DNA of 34,394 nucleotides from an uncultured Granulosicoccaceae bacterium (lineage in GTDB: Bacteria > Pseudomonadota > Gammaproteobacteria > Granulosicoccales > Granulosicoccaceae): NCBI GenBank assembly GCA_937922015.1, contig CAKZVB010000329.1:1-34394 (forward strand), given 5' to 3'. The notes under the pieces are model-generated. The model was not told the DNA's origin. It made no database searches and worked only from the letters and a program-made list of their open reading frames with translations. Shown piece after piece: positions 8,537 through 17,144 of this stretch (position 1 is the stretch's first letter; each line of letters starts with the position of its first letter). A program made the position numbers and the translations under genes.

Positions 8537-10573
8537 TTAAGCTGACCGGGCAGCCAGACTCCTGCGTCTCAACTGAAGCACCAGAATTGGCAGCATTAAC
8601 ACAATGCCTATTCCCATCGTGGTCAAACCCGGTGCAATAAAGAGGAAGGATACCAGCGCTACCCACCATCTCTCCCATGTCCGGAGCGATGAGAAAAGGT
8701 ATCCGGAGAAAGCAACACCAAGGGAAGCTATGCCCAGCATGGCGCCCAGTAAGGTGATTGTAAAGGCCCACCAGGTAAAGCCATCGGCAACTAACAACAG
8801 TGCCGGTGAATAGACAAATACAAATGGCACAAGTGCTTTGGCGATGCCTAAACGAAAGGCTGTGTTACCCGTTTTAAACGGGTTGGACCCTGCGATTCCT
8901 GCTGCAGCGTAAGCGGCGAGTGCCACTGGTGGCGTGATGTCGGCAAGCACCCCGTAGTAGAACACAAAGAAATGAGCCACGAGTGGTTCAACCTGGAGTT
9001 GAGCAAGCGCTGGAGCCGCCACTGCAACAAGGATAATGTAGGTTGCTGTTGTGGGTATGCCGGCACCCATGATGATGCAGGAGATCGCAACCATTATGAG
9101 GGACGTAAACAGAGCCCATTGCGTTACTGCAAAGTAGCTGAGAACAGGCAATGAGCTGAGCACCAAGCCGATGTCTGTGGCGGTTTGAATAACGACATAG
9201 CCCAGCCGGAAACCGACACCGGTAAGCGTAACCACGCCAACGACCACACCGACAGTGGCGGCGGCAGCACCTACGGCGAGTGTGTTCTTAGCGCCTGCAG
9301 CCAGACTGGCCCAGAGGTCTTTTAAGGTCAGGCGGTGGGTTGGATTTAAGAAGCCCACGACAACACAGGCAATAATTCCATAGACCGCTGCAAAGTCCGG
9401 GGTCTTGCCGGATAAGATCAGGTATACCAAAATTACAAGCGGTATCAGGCTTAACCAATGATCTTTGAGCACAACACCCATTTTTGGAAGCTCATCAGCA
9501 CGCAATCCACGAAGCCCGAGTTTCTTAGCTTCAAGATGAACCATAATAAAAATACCGAAGTAGTGTAATAGTGCGGGAAACAGCGCTGCCGCAAGAACAT
9601 CCCTGAGCGGAATTTCTAAATATTCCACCATAATAAAAGCCGCAGCTCCCATGATCGGTGGTGTGATTTGACCGCCCGTAGAAGCAGTGGCCTCAACGGC
9701 ACCGGCAAAGTGTGGCGGATAGCCAACCCTCTTCATCGCAGGGATGGTCAAGGCGCCGGTGGTCACCGTATTCGCAATCGATGAGCCTGAGATGGTACCC
9801 ATGAATGCAGAAGAGAAAATAGCAACCTTTGCGGGCCCGCCGGAGTAACGACCGGCGATGACCATCGCGAAGTCAATAAAGAGCTGTCCAAGCCCGATGC
9901 GCGTCGCCAACACACCGAATAAAATAAATAGAAACACGTACTGCGCCATCACACCAATGGCGATGCCGTAGATACCCTGATTGGTCATATATAGATGATT
10001 GATGATACCAAGCCATGACGATCCGCCATGTTTAAGCGCACCTGGCATAACAGGGCCAAAGTAGGCAAACGCGATGAAGAATATTGCAATGACAGGCAGA
10101 GTCGGGCCAACGCTTCTGCGCGTTGCTTCCAACGTTAGCAGCAAAAGCGCAGACCCCATGAATATATCTATACCGGCAGGGTTACCAACCTTCTGTGCCA
10201 ATGCCTCAGGCGCAAGCAGTGGAAGATACATGGCAGCACACACTGCGAGAACAGCAAACAGAATATCTGTCAGCGGAACGCCTTCAAAGCGATACCACGC
10301 AGCCGGTGGCAGTTTGGAGTCAGTTCTACGGATACCGAAGAGCAGGAAAACCAGGCCAAGAACAAAAGAGATATGGATGCCGCGATGTAGAATCTCTCGG
10401 ATCAATCCAAAGCCGGAAGCATAAAAGTGATAGACCGACATGGCGACTAGGACGGTCGCTATAAATAAGCCGAGTGTCTTGCCAGTTGGCCTGAAAGCCG
10501 TTTCCGGGTCGAATTTGCGTTCAATCTCGGCTAACTGCTCAGGGGTGAGCTCGGGCGTAGTGTTAGCGCTCAT
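8537..10573 (-). CDS. TRAP transporter permease, fused small and large subunits (TAXI type)
   Basis: About 678 residues, highly hydrophobic, with an N-terminal group of helices corresponding to a DctQ-like part and a long DctM-like part. The large-subunit signatures G-T-I-S-G-S-S-I-A-N-T and G-G-Q-I-T-P-P-I-M-G-A-A-A are present, as are the second-half equivalents G-A-G-I-P-T-T-A-T-Y and A-D-I-T-P-P-V-A-L-A. Fused 4TM/12TM permeases of this kind pair with TAXI-type receptors, and the receptor gene lies immediately upstream on the same strand. The ATG at 10573 is preferred to an in-frame TTG at 10597, because GGGA precedes it at normal spacing and the TTG would lie next to the terminator's T-run. 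The substrate is unknown; Na+-driven import across the inner membrane is the family expectation. Confidence 0.93.
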   Translation of the reverse strand: MSANTTPELTPEQLAEIERKFDPETAFRPTGKTLGLFIATVLVAMSVYHFYASGFGLIREILHRGIHISFVLGLVFLLFGIRRTDSKLPPAAWYRFEGVPLTDILFAVLAVCAAMYLPLLAPEALAQKVGNPAGIDIFMGSALLLLTLEATRRSVGPTLPVIAIFFIAFAYFGPVMPGALKHGGSSWLGIINHLYMTNQGIYGIAIGVMAQYVFLFILFGVLATRIGLGQLFIDFAMVIAGRYSGGPAKVAIFSSAFMGTISGSSIANTVTTGALTIPAMKRVGYPPHFAGAVEATASTGGQITPPIMGAAAFIMVEYLEIPLRDVLAAALFPALLHYFGIFIMVHLEAKKLGLRGLRADELPKMGVVLKDHWLSLIPLVILVYLILSGKTPDFAAVYGIIACVVVGFLNPTHRLTLKDLWASLAAGAKNTLAVGAAAATVGVVVGVVTLTGVGFRLGYVVIQTATDIGLVLSSLPVLSYFAVTQWALFTSLIMVAISCIIMGAGIPTTATYIILVAVAAPALAQLQVEPLVAHFFVFYYGVLADITPPVALAAYAAAGIAGSNPFKTGNTAFRLGIAKALVPFVFVYSPALLLVADGFTWWAFTITLLGAMLGIASLGVAFSGYLFSSLRTWERWWVALVSFLFIAPGLTTMGIGIVLMLPILVLQLRRRSLAARSA

Positions 10574-10595
10574 CGCAGGATTCCCAAAGTGAAAC

Positions 10596-10629
10596 AAAAA
10601 AAGCCCCGGACATCTAAAATGCCCGGGGC
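10596..10629 (-). terminator. Intrinsic terminator between TAXI receptor and permease genes
   Basis: Read on the minus strand, an 11-bp stem with one mismatch (arms 10619-10629 and 10603-10613, loop 10614-10618) is followed directly by seven T. Lying 22 bases past the receptor stop codon and upstream of the permease start, it fits partial termination that would make more receptor than permease. Confidence 0.8.
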
Positions 10630-10651
10630 CAACATCTACACGCTATAAAAC

Positions 10652-11656
10652 TTACTTGAGCAATCCAGCTTCTTTGTAGAAACGCTCGGCACCCGGGTGG
10701 AAAGGAACACCGACGCCTGCCAATGCTGTTTCTCGCGTGATTGTTTTGCCCTTGGCGTGGCCTACATCAAGCAATTTCCGAGATTCGTCATTCCACAACG
10801 CTTTGGTTATGTTGTAGATGAGCTCTTCGTCTTCTTTAACAGAAGTAAACCACTGTGCGCCAACGGTTACCGTATTCACGCCAGCGACACCTTCGTACGT
10901 GCCATCAGGTATTTCCGAAGCAGAGAAAAAGCCATACTTGTCTATAAGGGCATTTGCACCGTCACCATCGATCGGAATCAGTTTGATTTTTGCAGCTGAG
11001 GCAAGTTCAACCAAAGCACCAGTCGGGTAACCTGTTACCACAAAGAAGGCATCGATCTTTCCATTGCGCAGCGCTTCCGATGCCGCGTTGCCTTTAAGAG
11101 ATTCAGCGGTGATATCGTCTACGGACATGCCGTTAGCTTCCAGAACCAGCAGCGCGTCGACATACACGCCAGAACCCGGCTCATCCAGAGACACACGCTT
11201 ACCGGCTAAATCTGCAACGGAGTTAAGCCCGCTGTCGGCCAAAGCGACCAGGTGGATGTGTTCTTCGAACAAAGCGGCGATGGTACGCAAGTCTTTGGCT
11301 GGTTCCTGGCCTTCCATAGTGCCGGTACCCGTATAAGCCCAGTACGCGACATCCGACTGTGCGAATCCTGAGTTGCGCAATCCTGAGGCGATTGCATTGA
11401 CGTTATCAACTGAACCACGTGATGAAACAGCCGACGCGATAAGCCCGTCAACGCCGCATGAGCCACCTTCGCCACACTCACGAGAACCGGGTGGCTTGGA
11501 AATCGCGTTTGCGATGACGCCGCCAACTGGATAGTACGTGTAGGCTGTACCGCCGGTACCGATGGTAAAAAATTTTAAGTCCTGAGCTGTAGCAGTTCCT
11601 GCCAGGCCCAGAGCCAATACCGCACTGACGGCGGCTGTTTTGATAGTTCTGATCAT
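10652..11656 (-). CDS. TAXI family TRAP transporter solute-binding protein
   Basis: 334 residues. A cleavable signal peptide (about residues 1-24, ending A-T-A before Q) precedes a mature part opening with F-F-T-I-G-T-G-G-T-A-Y-T-Y-Y-P-V-G-G, the hallmark of TAXI receptors. Further family features are V-D-N-V-N-A-I-A-S-G, a Q-S-D-V-A-Y segment and F-F-V-V-T-G-Y-P. The periplasmic protein would bind a solute and deliver it to the fused permease encoded next. GAGGAA lies about 9 bases before the ATG. It is separated from the upstream aminotransferase gene by 175 bases containing an inverted repeat, so it may have its own promoter. TAXI receptors of known function bind glutamate or related acids, but the ligand cannot be read from sequence. 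Confidence 0.94.
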   Translation of the reverse strand: MIRTIKTAAVSAVLALGLAGTATAQDLKFFTIGTGGTAYTYYPVGGVIANAISKPPGSRECGEGGSCGVDGLIASAVSSRGSVDNVNAIASGLRNSGFAQSDVAYWAYTGTGTMEGQEPAKDLRTIAALFEEHIHLVALADSGLNSVADLAGKRVSLDEPGSGVYVDALLVLEANGMSVDDITAESLKGNAASEALRNGKIDAFFVVTGYPTGALVELASAAKIKLIPIDGDGANALIDKYGFFSASEIPDGTYEGVAGVNTVTVGAQWFTSVKEDEELIYNITKALWNDESRKLLDVGHAKGKTITRETALAGVGVPFHPGAERFYKEAGLLK

Positions 11657-11753
11657 TATGATATTCCTCGGTGGTGAATGCCATGCCTATATCTTTGAGA
11701 GCAAGGCCATTGATAAAAAGGTTATTCGAGCCTTCAGGGTATTTTGCAAATCA

Positions 11754-11769
11754 TTTACAGCGATGTAAA
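11754..11769. promoter_or_regulatory. Inverted repeat upstream of the TAXI receptor gene
   Basis: TTTACA-GCGA-TGTAAA is a perfect 6-4-6 dyad about 100 bases upstream of the receptor ATG, in the gap after the aminotransferase gene. It is a candidate operator; no cognate regulator lies next to it. Confidence 0.35.
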
Positions 11770-11831
11770 GCAACGGCTCGTTAATTAGTTATACGGGGTT
11801 TTACGCGTGGGCGCGACCTCCGGCCAACGCT

Positions 11832-13085
11832 TCAGGAGATGCTGTCGTTTAATACGCCCAAAGCGAGAGCAACTTCGTGTGTGGTGTTGTAGTGACACAT
11901 GGAGATACGGATGCAGTCTGGAAAATGGAGCGGATTAAGAATGTTACCGCTGTAATGATCTGCTTTGCGAGTGTGGGTCCGAATTCCATGGTTATTCAGA
12001 ATTTTTACGATTTCAGGAGAGGGCAGCCCTTCGACACAGAATGACACAGTTCCTTCGCGCGCTGGATTATCCGCCCCGGCCAGAATAGTTACCTTCTCTA
12101 TATCTCGAAGCCCCGGAAGATTGTCAGTCCCGTTTATCAATGTGTTTGTCAGCTTAGTTTCCAGGCTGTGAATCGCTTTACCCGCAGCTTCGATTCGCTT
12201 GCCAGGTTCCATCTCGCCCGATACTTCACCACCGAGCCAGTCGAAATAGCTGACAACATCCGATATTGCTGCGTACGCGCCCGTGTCGCGCGTACCTAAC
12301 TCCCAATTCCCAGCCGGTCCACCGATAAGCGCCTCATGCGGTAATGCAGTCATCCTGTCCGAGAGCCATGCGATACCGTATCCGTGACGTGAAAATACCT
12401 TATAGGGCGAAATCGCATAGCCATCTACGTTGTAGTCGTCCAGTCTCAGCTGGCCATGTGCGGCGTGCTGAATACCATCGACAATGATCAGGCAGTCCGG
12501 TGCTACCGAACGTATCGCTTTAGAAATCGCCACGACATCCATGCCTATACCAGTGACAGGGGAGGCGTGCAGGATTGTCGCCAGTGCTACGTCTGGTGTC
12601 ATTAGTGCGGCGTAATCGTCGGCGGTAACCATACCGGTGGCATCGTCGTGTTGCACATTCACGTACTTCATCCCGGTATACTCAGCCCAATGTAGTGCGG
12701 CACTTCTGCTGGCGGGATGTTCAATGGAGCTGCCAATGACTTTCGCGCCTTTTGGTGCATTCAGGCAGGCGACGCGGATCATACGGAACAATAGCTCAGT
12801 CCCTGTTTCGCCAACAATAAACTGACCTGAAGTGGTATTCATTAATACCGCTAAATCCGTTTTAGCTTTTGCTATTGTTCTAGTCAGTGCCTCTGTCGCA
12901 GGGTTGTCCCGCCCGTGATTGTCTGGAATGGCAGCGTATTTTGCTGAAGTAGCGACCACTGATTTTAATGACAGTGCACCACCTCCATTCTCAAAATAGA
13001 TACGTGGTCCTTGAAAGGGACAGCTGTCTACATGGGCAAAGCGTGCGCGGATAGCTGTGAGGAGATTGTGGTTATCTTTTAGCAT
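11832..13085 (-). CDS. Class V aminotransferase / cysteine desulfurase-like PLP enzyme
   Basis: 417 residues, typical of fold-type I class V enzymes. Visible motifs are the T-G-T-E-L-L-F-R cofactor-phosphate loop, I-V-D-G-I-Q-H-A-A-H-G (Asp203 and His207/His210 around the PLP ring), and S-P-Y-K-V-F with Lys229 as the likely Schiff-base lysine. A late I-R-I-S-x-x-x-Y-N-T-x-x-E motif is also present. The mobile active-site Cys of IscS/SufS-type desulfurases is not evident: the corresponding late loop reads T-H-T-R-K-A-D-H-Y-S. The reaction may therefore be a lyase, epimerase or transaminase rather than sulfur transfer. It points in the same direction as the TAXI receptor and permease genes downstream, so the transported solute may be its substrate. 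The ATG lacks a strong ribosome-binding site. Confidence 0.87.
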   Translation of the reverse strand: MLKDNHNLLTAIRARFAHVDSCPFQGPRIYFENGGGALSLKSVVATSAKYAAIPDNHGRDNPATEALTRTIAKAKTDLAVLMNTTSGQFIVGETGTELLFRMIRVACLNAPKGAKVIGSSIEHPASRSAALHWAEYTGMKYVNVQHDDATGMVTADDYAALMTPDVALATILHASPVTGIGMDVVAISKAIRSVAPDCLIIVDGIQHAAHGQLRLDDYNVDGYAISPYKVFSRHGYGIAWLSDRMTALPHEALIGGPAGNWELGTRDTGAYAAISDVVSYFDWLGGEVSGEMEPGKRIEAAGKAIHSLETKLTNTLINGTDNLPGLRDIEKVTILAGADNPAREGTVSFCVEGLPSPEIVKILNNHGIRTHTRKADHYSGNILNPLHFPDCIRISMCHYNTTHEVALALGVLNDSIS

Positions 13086-13668
13086 TGGGATATCTGGTTT
13101 TGAATGATGCTGACTGCCAAAATCCTGGTGACGGCTGCGCCGATTTTATCCCGATGGTGAAGAAAGCAGGCGCACCTGTGCTTCACAACGCGTTCTTTGT
13201 GACCAAACCTGCGGTAGGGCTGTGCTGCAAAACTGCCCGGGGAATCGTGTGCCACGGGATAACCGTCGTTGTGTTGTAGAATTCACACGGAGAGTACAGC
13301 CGATTTGATATACATGCAAAGATCAGGGGTGACCATTAGACCTTACTTGTCAAACATAAAGTATTGTCCCAGGTAATATGCCTGGCTCTCGCTTATGCAA
13401 CTGACGGGTACAAGCCTCTCACCACGGCCGGAAATCAGCATCACCTGTAACCAAACTGATCCATTGAATCGCCAGGCGCTGTCTAGCGTCTACCTTGCGT
13501 ATAGACCAATCTCCAGATCGGGTTATATCACCCTATTGTTCAGTATTTCTGAATATTAATTTCACCGCCAAACCCATTATTAGTGCCCGCCTAATGCCGT
13601 AGATTAACCACATCGCAGACGGGACTATTCAAATGTCACGATTGCATTCACTCAAAGGAGTTCGGCTT
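13086..13668. promoter_or_regulatory. Divergent intergenic region with LysR-type box
   Basis: This gap separates the aminotransferase gene (-) from the VOC-SDR-MFS operon (+). The dyad TTCAG-TATTT-CTGAA at 13539-13553 has the size and T-N11-A form of a LysR-family binding site and lies about 116 bases before the VOC start. The CrgA-like LysR gene on the far side of the operon is a plausible owner. An earlier in-frame ATG at 13633 is not favoured as the VOC start. Nothing else is recognised. Confidence 0.4.
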
Positions 13669-14061
13669 ATGCACCTCGATCACGTCACTCTTCGCACCCG
13701 GGATCTGGATACAACACGGGAATTCCTGATAAGGCTGCTTGATCTGGAAGACCGTCCACGCCCTGTGGAAATTCAACGACGCATTGCCGGCCATTGGTTG
13801 TATGCCGGCGATCAACCCTTCATTCATCTCATTCCATCTTTTGACATCGGGCAGGCGCCCACGACAGAGGCTATTGATCACGTCGGCATCCGCCTTGATG
13901 ACTACGCCGGATTTAAGGGCAGGCTGGAAGCAATGGATGTTCCGTATTCGCTGATGGATATAGAAGAAATTCATGAACGTCGAATTTTCTTTCGCACTCC
14001 CGGTGGCAACTTGCTGGAAGCGGTTTTTAATGAACAAACTATTGATGAGCAACAACAATGA
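13669..14061 (+). CDS. VOC family (glyoxalase/dioxygenase fold) protein
   Basis: About 130 residues. The ATG at 13669 is chosen because AAAGGAG lies 8 bases upstream and it places the family opening H-L-D-H-V-T-L-R-T-R-D-L at the N-terminus; an ATG 36 bases earlier would add 12 unlikely residues. Two beta-alpha-beta-beta-beta halves are recognisable, the second starting at I-D-H-V-G-I-R. Candidate metal ligands are His5, the His of F-I-H-L-I and the Glu of N-L-L-E-A. VOC proteins include glyoxalase I, extradiol dioxygenases and resistance proteins, and the reaction cannot be assigned. The stop codon overlaps the SDR start in an ATGA, so the two are translationally coupled. Confidence 0.87.
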   Translation: MHLDHVTLRTRDLDTTREFLIRLLDLEDRPRPVEIQRRIAGHWLYAGDQPFIHLIPSFDIGQAPTTEAIDHVGIRLDDYAGFKGRLEAMDVPYSLMDIEEIHERRIFFRTPGGNLLEAVFNEQTIDEQQQ

Positions 14062-14729
14062 AATTTACTAAAGATACAGTCAGTGTCGTCATTGGTGGCA
14101 CATCCGGGATTGGTAAGGCGGTGGCAGGCGCACTTGAGGAAAGACCCGGTACCGTCCATGTGGCCAGTCGATCAACAGGACTGGATATCACCGATGAAGC
14201 ATCCGTTATCCAATACTTCGATGCCATAGGTCCGATTGATCACGTTGTTATGACAGCAGGTTCTGCAGCACCCGGGGGGTTGATTGCGGATGTCACGATT
14301 GACGCTGCCAAAGAGGCGTTTGAGACCAAGTATTGGGGCTCTGTGGTGGTTGCGAAACATGCATCATCAAAGATTGGCCCCGGTGGCTCTATCACTTTGA
14401 CAAGTGGATTTCTGGCCCGCCGAACGGTGCCCGGCACATTCGTCAAAACAGCTATGAATGCGGGCCTTGAAGCAACAGCAAAACTCATGGCGAAAGAGTG
14501 GGCGCCGATCAGAGTCAATGTCATCAGTCCGGGTCTGACGGACACTGAAGCCTACAGTGGCATGGCAGATAAGGCGCGTAAAACGATGTTAGCAAACGCG
14601 ACAGCAAGTTTGCCTGCCAGAAGAGTGGGCACTGCAGGAGATCTTGCCAGTGGCTATCTCTTTGTCATCGATAACCCCTATGTAACTGGTTCCATCATAG
14701 ACATTGATGGTGGCTCTTTAATCAACTGA
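14058..14729 (+). CDS. SDR family oxidoreductase lacking the usual Tyr/Lys pair
   Basis: 223 residues with a Rossmann fold. The cofactor loop G-G-T-S-G-I-G is near residue 13, followed by D-H-V-V-M-T-A-G, S-L-T-S-G and R-V-N-V-I-S-P-G, and the end V-T-G-S-I-I-D-I-D-G-G. The catalytic Y-x-x-x-K does not appear: the region that should hold it reads G-T-F-V-K-T-A-M-N-A-G-L-E, with Lys and Asn at the two positions by my alignment. From memory, the short-SDR subgroup PRK07041 has a similar substitution (G-A-I-N-A-A-L-E), so this looks like a family trait, not decay. The gene overlaps the VOC gene by 4 bases and precedes an MFS gene by 24 bases, forming one operon. Confidence 0.92.
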   Translation: MKFTKDTVSVVIGGTSGIGKAVAGALEERPGTVHVASRSTGLDITDEASVIQYFDAIGPIDHVVMTAGSAAPGGLIADVTIDAAKEAFETKYWGSVVVAKHASSKIGPGGSITLTSGFLARRTVPGTFVKTAMNAGLEATAKLMAKEWAPIRVNVISPGLTDTEAYSGMADKARKTMLANATASLPARRVGTAGDLASGYLFVIDNPYVTGSIIDIDGGSLIN

Positions 14730-14753
14730 CTTAAAACAAAAGGAGCGACTCTC

Positions 14754-15944
14754 ATGACTTCATCTTCACGCATGCCAATTCAAGTGTGGATTCTGACACT
14801 TTCAGCATTTGCCATTGGCACGGCAGAATTTGTCATCGCAGGTATCCTGACGCAGGTAGCCGAATCTTTATCCATCACCGAAGGTCAGGCAGGGCACCTG
14901 ATAACAGCCTATGCCATGGCCATTGTGATCGGTGGTCCGATACTAACGTTATGGCTTTCACGCTATGACAAGCGCAAGGTTTTGATTGGGCTGATGGTGT
15001 TGTTTATCGCCGCCAATTTGATTACGGCGATGTCGGGCAACTACACGGTGCTGTTGATCAGTCGCATCATGGCAGGTCTGACGCAAGGCCCGTTCTACGG
15101 TATCGGTGCTGTGGTGGCGACGCGCCTTGTTGCTAAAGAAATGGAAGGGCGAGCAGTAGGGCAGATGTTTGCAGGCTTAACCCTGGCTAATGTTCTTGGT
15201 GTACCGGCAGGTAGCTGGATTGGTAACCAGTTTGGCTGGAGCAGTACTTTTTTTGCCGTCGCAGTATTAGGTATTGTGGCGACGATTGCGATTACCGCTG
15301 TAATTCCGCAGCAGGAAAAAGAAGCCGTGCGCAGTTTCTCTTCACAAATTGGAGCGTTTAGAAATAAGCAACTGTTAGCGAGCCTGATGATCACAATGCT
15401 TGGTTGGGTGGGTTTTATGACCTTCTATGGCTATATCGCACCGGTGACCGAACAAGTTGCAGGCTTTGATCGATCCGCATTGACCTGGATACTGGTGGTT
15501 GTCGGGCTGGGATTGGTGTTGGGTAACAGTATTGGCGGTAAATCTGCTGATGCGGATTTAAGTCGTGCGTTGGTAATATGGCCTGCGGCTATGATCATCG
15601 CTTTGCTTGCTGTGGGTTTTCTGGCGTCCTATCCGTGGCCGTTTGTGATCGCGGCATTTATTTTCGGAGTGGTGTCGTTTGCCAATGTCCCACCGATGCA
15701 AATGCGTGTCATGCGGCATGGCGGGAACGCCCCCGAGCTTGCGGCAACTGCCAATATCTCTGCCTTTAATGTGGCCAATGCGGTCGGCGGTATCATCGGT
15801 GGCGTGGTGGTTGACTCATCACTGGGTGCGGCGGCCATTCCGTTTGCTGCAATCGTCATCCCGGCCATTGGCCTGGCCTTCATCATCTGGCAGGAAAAAC
15901 ACCATAGCTCAAATACCTGCTTGCCTGAAGCTGCCACGGTATGA
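14754..15944 (+). CDS. MFS transporter, DHA1/AraJ-like efflux type
   Basis: 396 residues with about twelve hydrophobic segments. The first helix carries F-A-I-G-T-A-E-F-V-I-A-G-I-L, diagnostic of the AraJ/YdhP-like DHA1 branch of drug and sugar exporters. A loop after helix 2 carries W-L-S-R-Y-D-K-R-K, corresponding to the conserved MFS loop 2-3 motif. GGAG lies about 9 bases before the ATG. As the last gene of the VOC-SDR-MFS operon, it may export the substrate or product of the two enzymes. A 13-bp perfect hairpin follows shortly after the stop. The substrate is unknown. Confidence 0.93.
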   Translation: MTSSSRMPIQVWILTLSAFAIGTAEFVIAGILTQVAESLSITEGQAGHLITAYAMAIVIGGPILTLWLSRYDKRKVLIGLMVLFIAANLITAMSGNYTVLLISRIMAGLTQGPFYGIGAVVATRLVAKEMEGRAVGQMFAGLTLANVLGVPAGSWIGNQFGWSSTFFAVAVLGIVATIAITAVIPQQEKEAVRSFSSQIGAFRNKQLLASLMITMLGWVGFMTFYGYIAPVTEQVAGFDRSALTWILVVVGLGLVLGNSIGGKSADADLSRALVIWPAAMIIALLAVGFLASYPWPFVIAAFIFGVVSFANVPPMQMRVMRHGGNAPELAATANISAFNVANAVGGIIGGVVVDSSLGAAAIPFAAIVIPAIGLAFIIWQEKHHSSNTCLPEAATV

Positions 15945-15975
15945 TGATGAAGTGAAACTGCTATAAACGTACGCT

Positions 15976-16012
15976 GGTGACGGGCGACTAACCGGACTTG
16001 TCGCCCGTCACC
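15976..16012 (+). terminator. Perfect 13-bp stem-loop after the VOC-SDR-MFS operon
   Basis: Arms GGTGACGGGCGAC (15976-15988) and GTCGCCCGTCACC (16000-16012) pair perfectly around an 11-base loop, 31 bases past the MFS stop. The following GGTTTGT is only weakly T-rich. It could terminate the operon or stabilise the 3' end; the opposing LysR gene ends about 100 bases further on. Confidence 0.6.
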
Positions 16013-16113
16013 GGTTTGTACACTATCTTACCAGCGTCGCTGACGGTGATCGGGTGATTGTCAGTATCGAAGTCAACCGTAATGGCAGAACAAACCCATG
16101 ACTGGCTGTATTA

Positions 16114-17025
16114 TCAATCGGGATATTCCCAATAAGGCGATGGTCCAAACTTGTCCTTGAAGAAAGCTACCCATGCTTTGACTTTGGGTGATACAAAACG
16201 CCGATTGTGATACACCGCGAAAATATCAACCGGGGTGAGTGCATGATGGTCCAGCACCGATACTAATCGACCATCCTGCAGCTCGTCGCTAATATCCCAC
16301 AGCGATTTTATGGCGATACCAACGCCACTGATCGCGGCATCTCTGACCACTTCTCCGCTATTGGATGTGACTGATCCACTGACCGGTACGCGTGTGATGC
16401 CTTGCTCTGTTTCGAATAACCACACATCCCGGGAGGCACCCTGTGCTGAAAGGATTATACATTGGTGATCGACAAGGTCTTCCAACTGCTTCGGTGACCC
16501 TGCGGTCTCAAGATAGTCCGGCGACGCACACAACACGCGGCGATTCGGTGCAAGCTTTGTTGCAATCAGTGTTGAGTCCTGCAGCGCTCCGATGCGAATG
16601 GCGACATCGATACCATCGGCAACCAGATCGGCGTTAGTATCAGACATCATCAGCTGCAGCTTCACACCCGGGTGCTGCCTGATGAATTCACCGATGTACG
16701 GGGATATGTGTTTCCGACCGAATGAGGCCGATGTGGTCACACGTAATGTGCCTTGCACCTCATTGCGCATACCGGCAAGGCTTGCTTCCATGTGATCGAT
16801 GTCTTCCTGAATACGCAGGCAGTGTTCATAGTAAATGCGCCCTTCGTCAGTAAGGTGCTGCCGACGAGTTGTCCGGTTAAGCAATCTCACACCCAAACGC
16901 TTTTCCAGATTAACCAGTCGCTTGCTGCAAACTGCCAGCGATAATCCCAAACGTTCAGCTGCTGCCGTAAGACTGCCTTCATCGACGGTAGAGACAAACA
17001 CGAGCTGATCACTGGCTGATTTCAT
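16114..17025 (-). CDS. LysR family transcriptional regulator (CrgA-like)
   Basis: 303 residues. The N-terminal winged helix-turn-helix (about 1-60) contains G-S-L-T-A-A-A-E-R-L-G-L-S, E-K-R-L-G-V-R-L-L-N-R-T-T-R and L-T-D-E-G. The effector domain starts near residue 90 with G-T-L-R-V-T-T-S-A-S-F-G and includes G-I-D-V-A-I-R-I-G and R-R-V-L-C-A-S-P-D-Y-L, as in CrgA-like receptors. It converges on the VOC-SDR-MFS operon and diverges from a small ORF, with a 17-bp dyad in that divergent gap. No ribosome-binding site precedes the ATG; GATAAT lies 8 bases before it, so the transcript may be leaderless. Control of the VOC operon through the box at 13539 is an inference. Confidence 0.94.
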   Translation of the reverse strand: MKSASDQLVFVSTVDEGSLTAAAERLGLSLAVCSKRLVNLEKRLGVRLLNRTTRRQHLTDEGRIYYEHCLRIQEDIDHMEASLAGMRNEVQGTLRVTTSASFGRKHISPYIGEFIRQHPGVKLQLMMSDTNADLVADGIDVAIRIGALQDSTLIATKLAPNRRVLCASPDYLETAGSPKQLEDLVDHQCIILSAQGASRDVWLFETEQGITRVPVSGSVTSNSGEVVRDAAISGVGIAIKSLWDISDELQDGRLVSVLDHHALTPVDIFAVYHNRRFVSPKVKAWVAFFKDKFGPSPYWEYPD

Positions 17026-17050
17026 TCAGATATATTATCAAATATTATTT

Positions 17051-17067
17051 TATATTGAAACAATATA
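17051..17067. promoter_or_regulatory. 17-bp dyad in the LysR/small-ORF divergent promoter
   Basis: TATATTG-AAA-CAATATA is a perfect 7-3-7 inverted repeat in an A+T-rich gap. On the minus strand it overlaps TTGTTT, which stands 18 bases from the GATAAT next to the LysR ATG. That geometry fits LysR autorepression with control of the divergent small gene. Confidence 0.5.
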
Positions 17068-17144
17068 TTGGTAGTTTATCAATTAATCGGAAAGGTCGAT
17101 ACTTCCCCTCAGACATTTTGCACAACACATGAAGGGGACCAGCC

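Noticed and set aside
13085-13279. Plus-strand 64-codon reading frame in the divergent gap
   Set aside because: No ribosome-binding site and no recognisable sequence; it starts on the aminotransferase ATG region.
14058-14729. SDR as a pseudogene because of missing catalytic residues
   Set aside because: The frame is intact, translationally coupled, otherwise well conserved, and a related subgroup shows a similar substitution.
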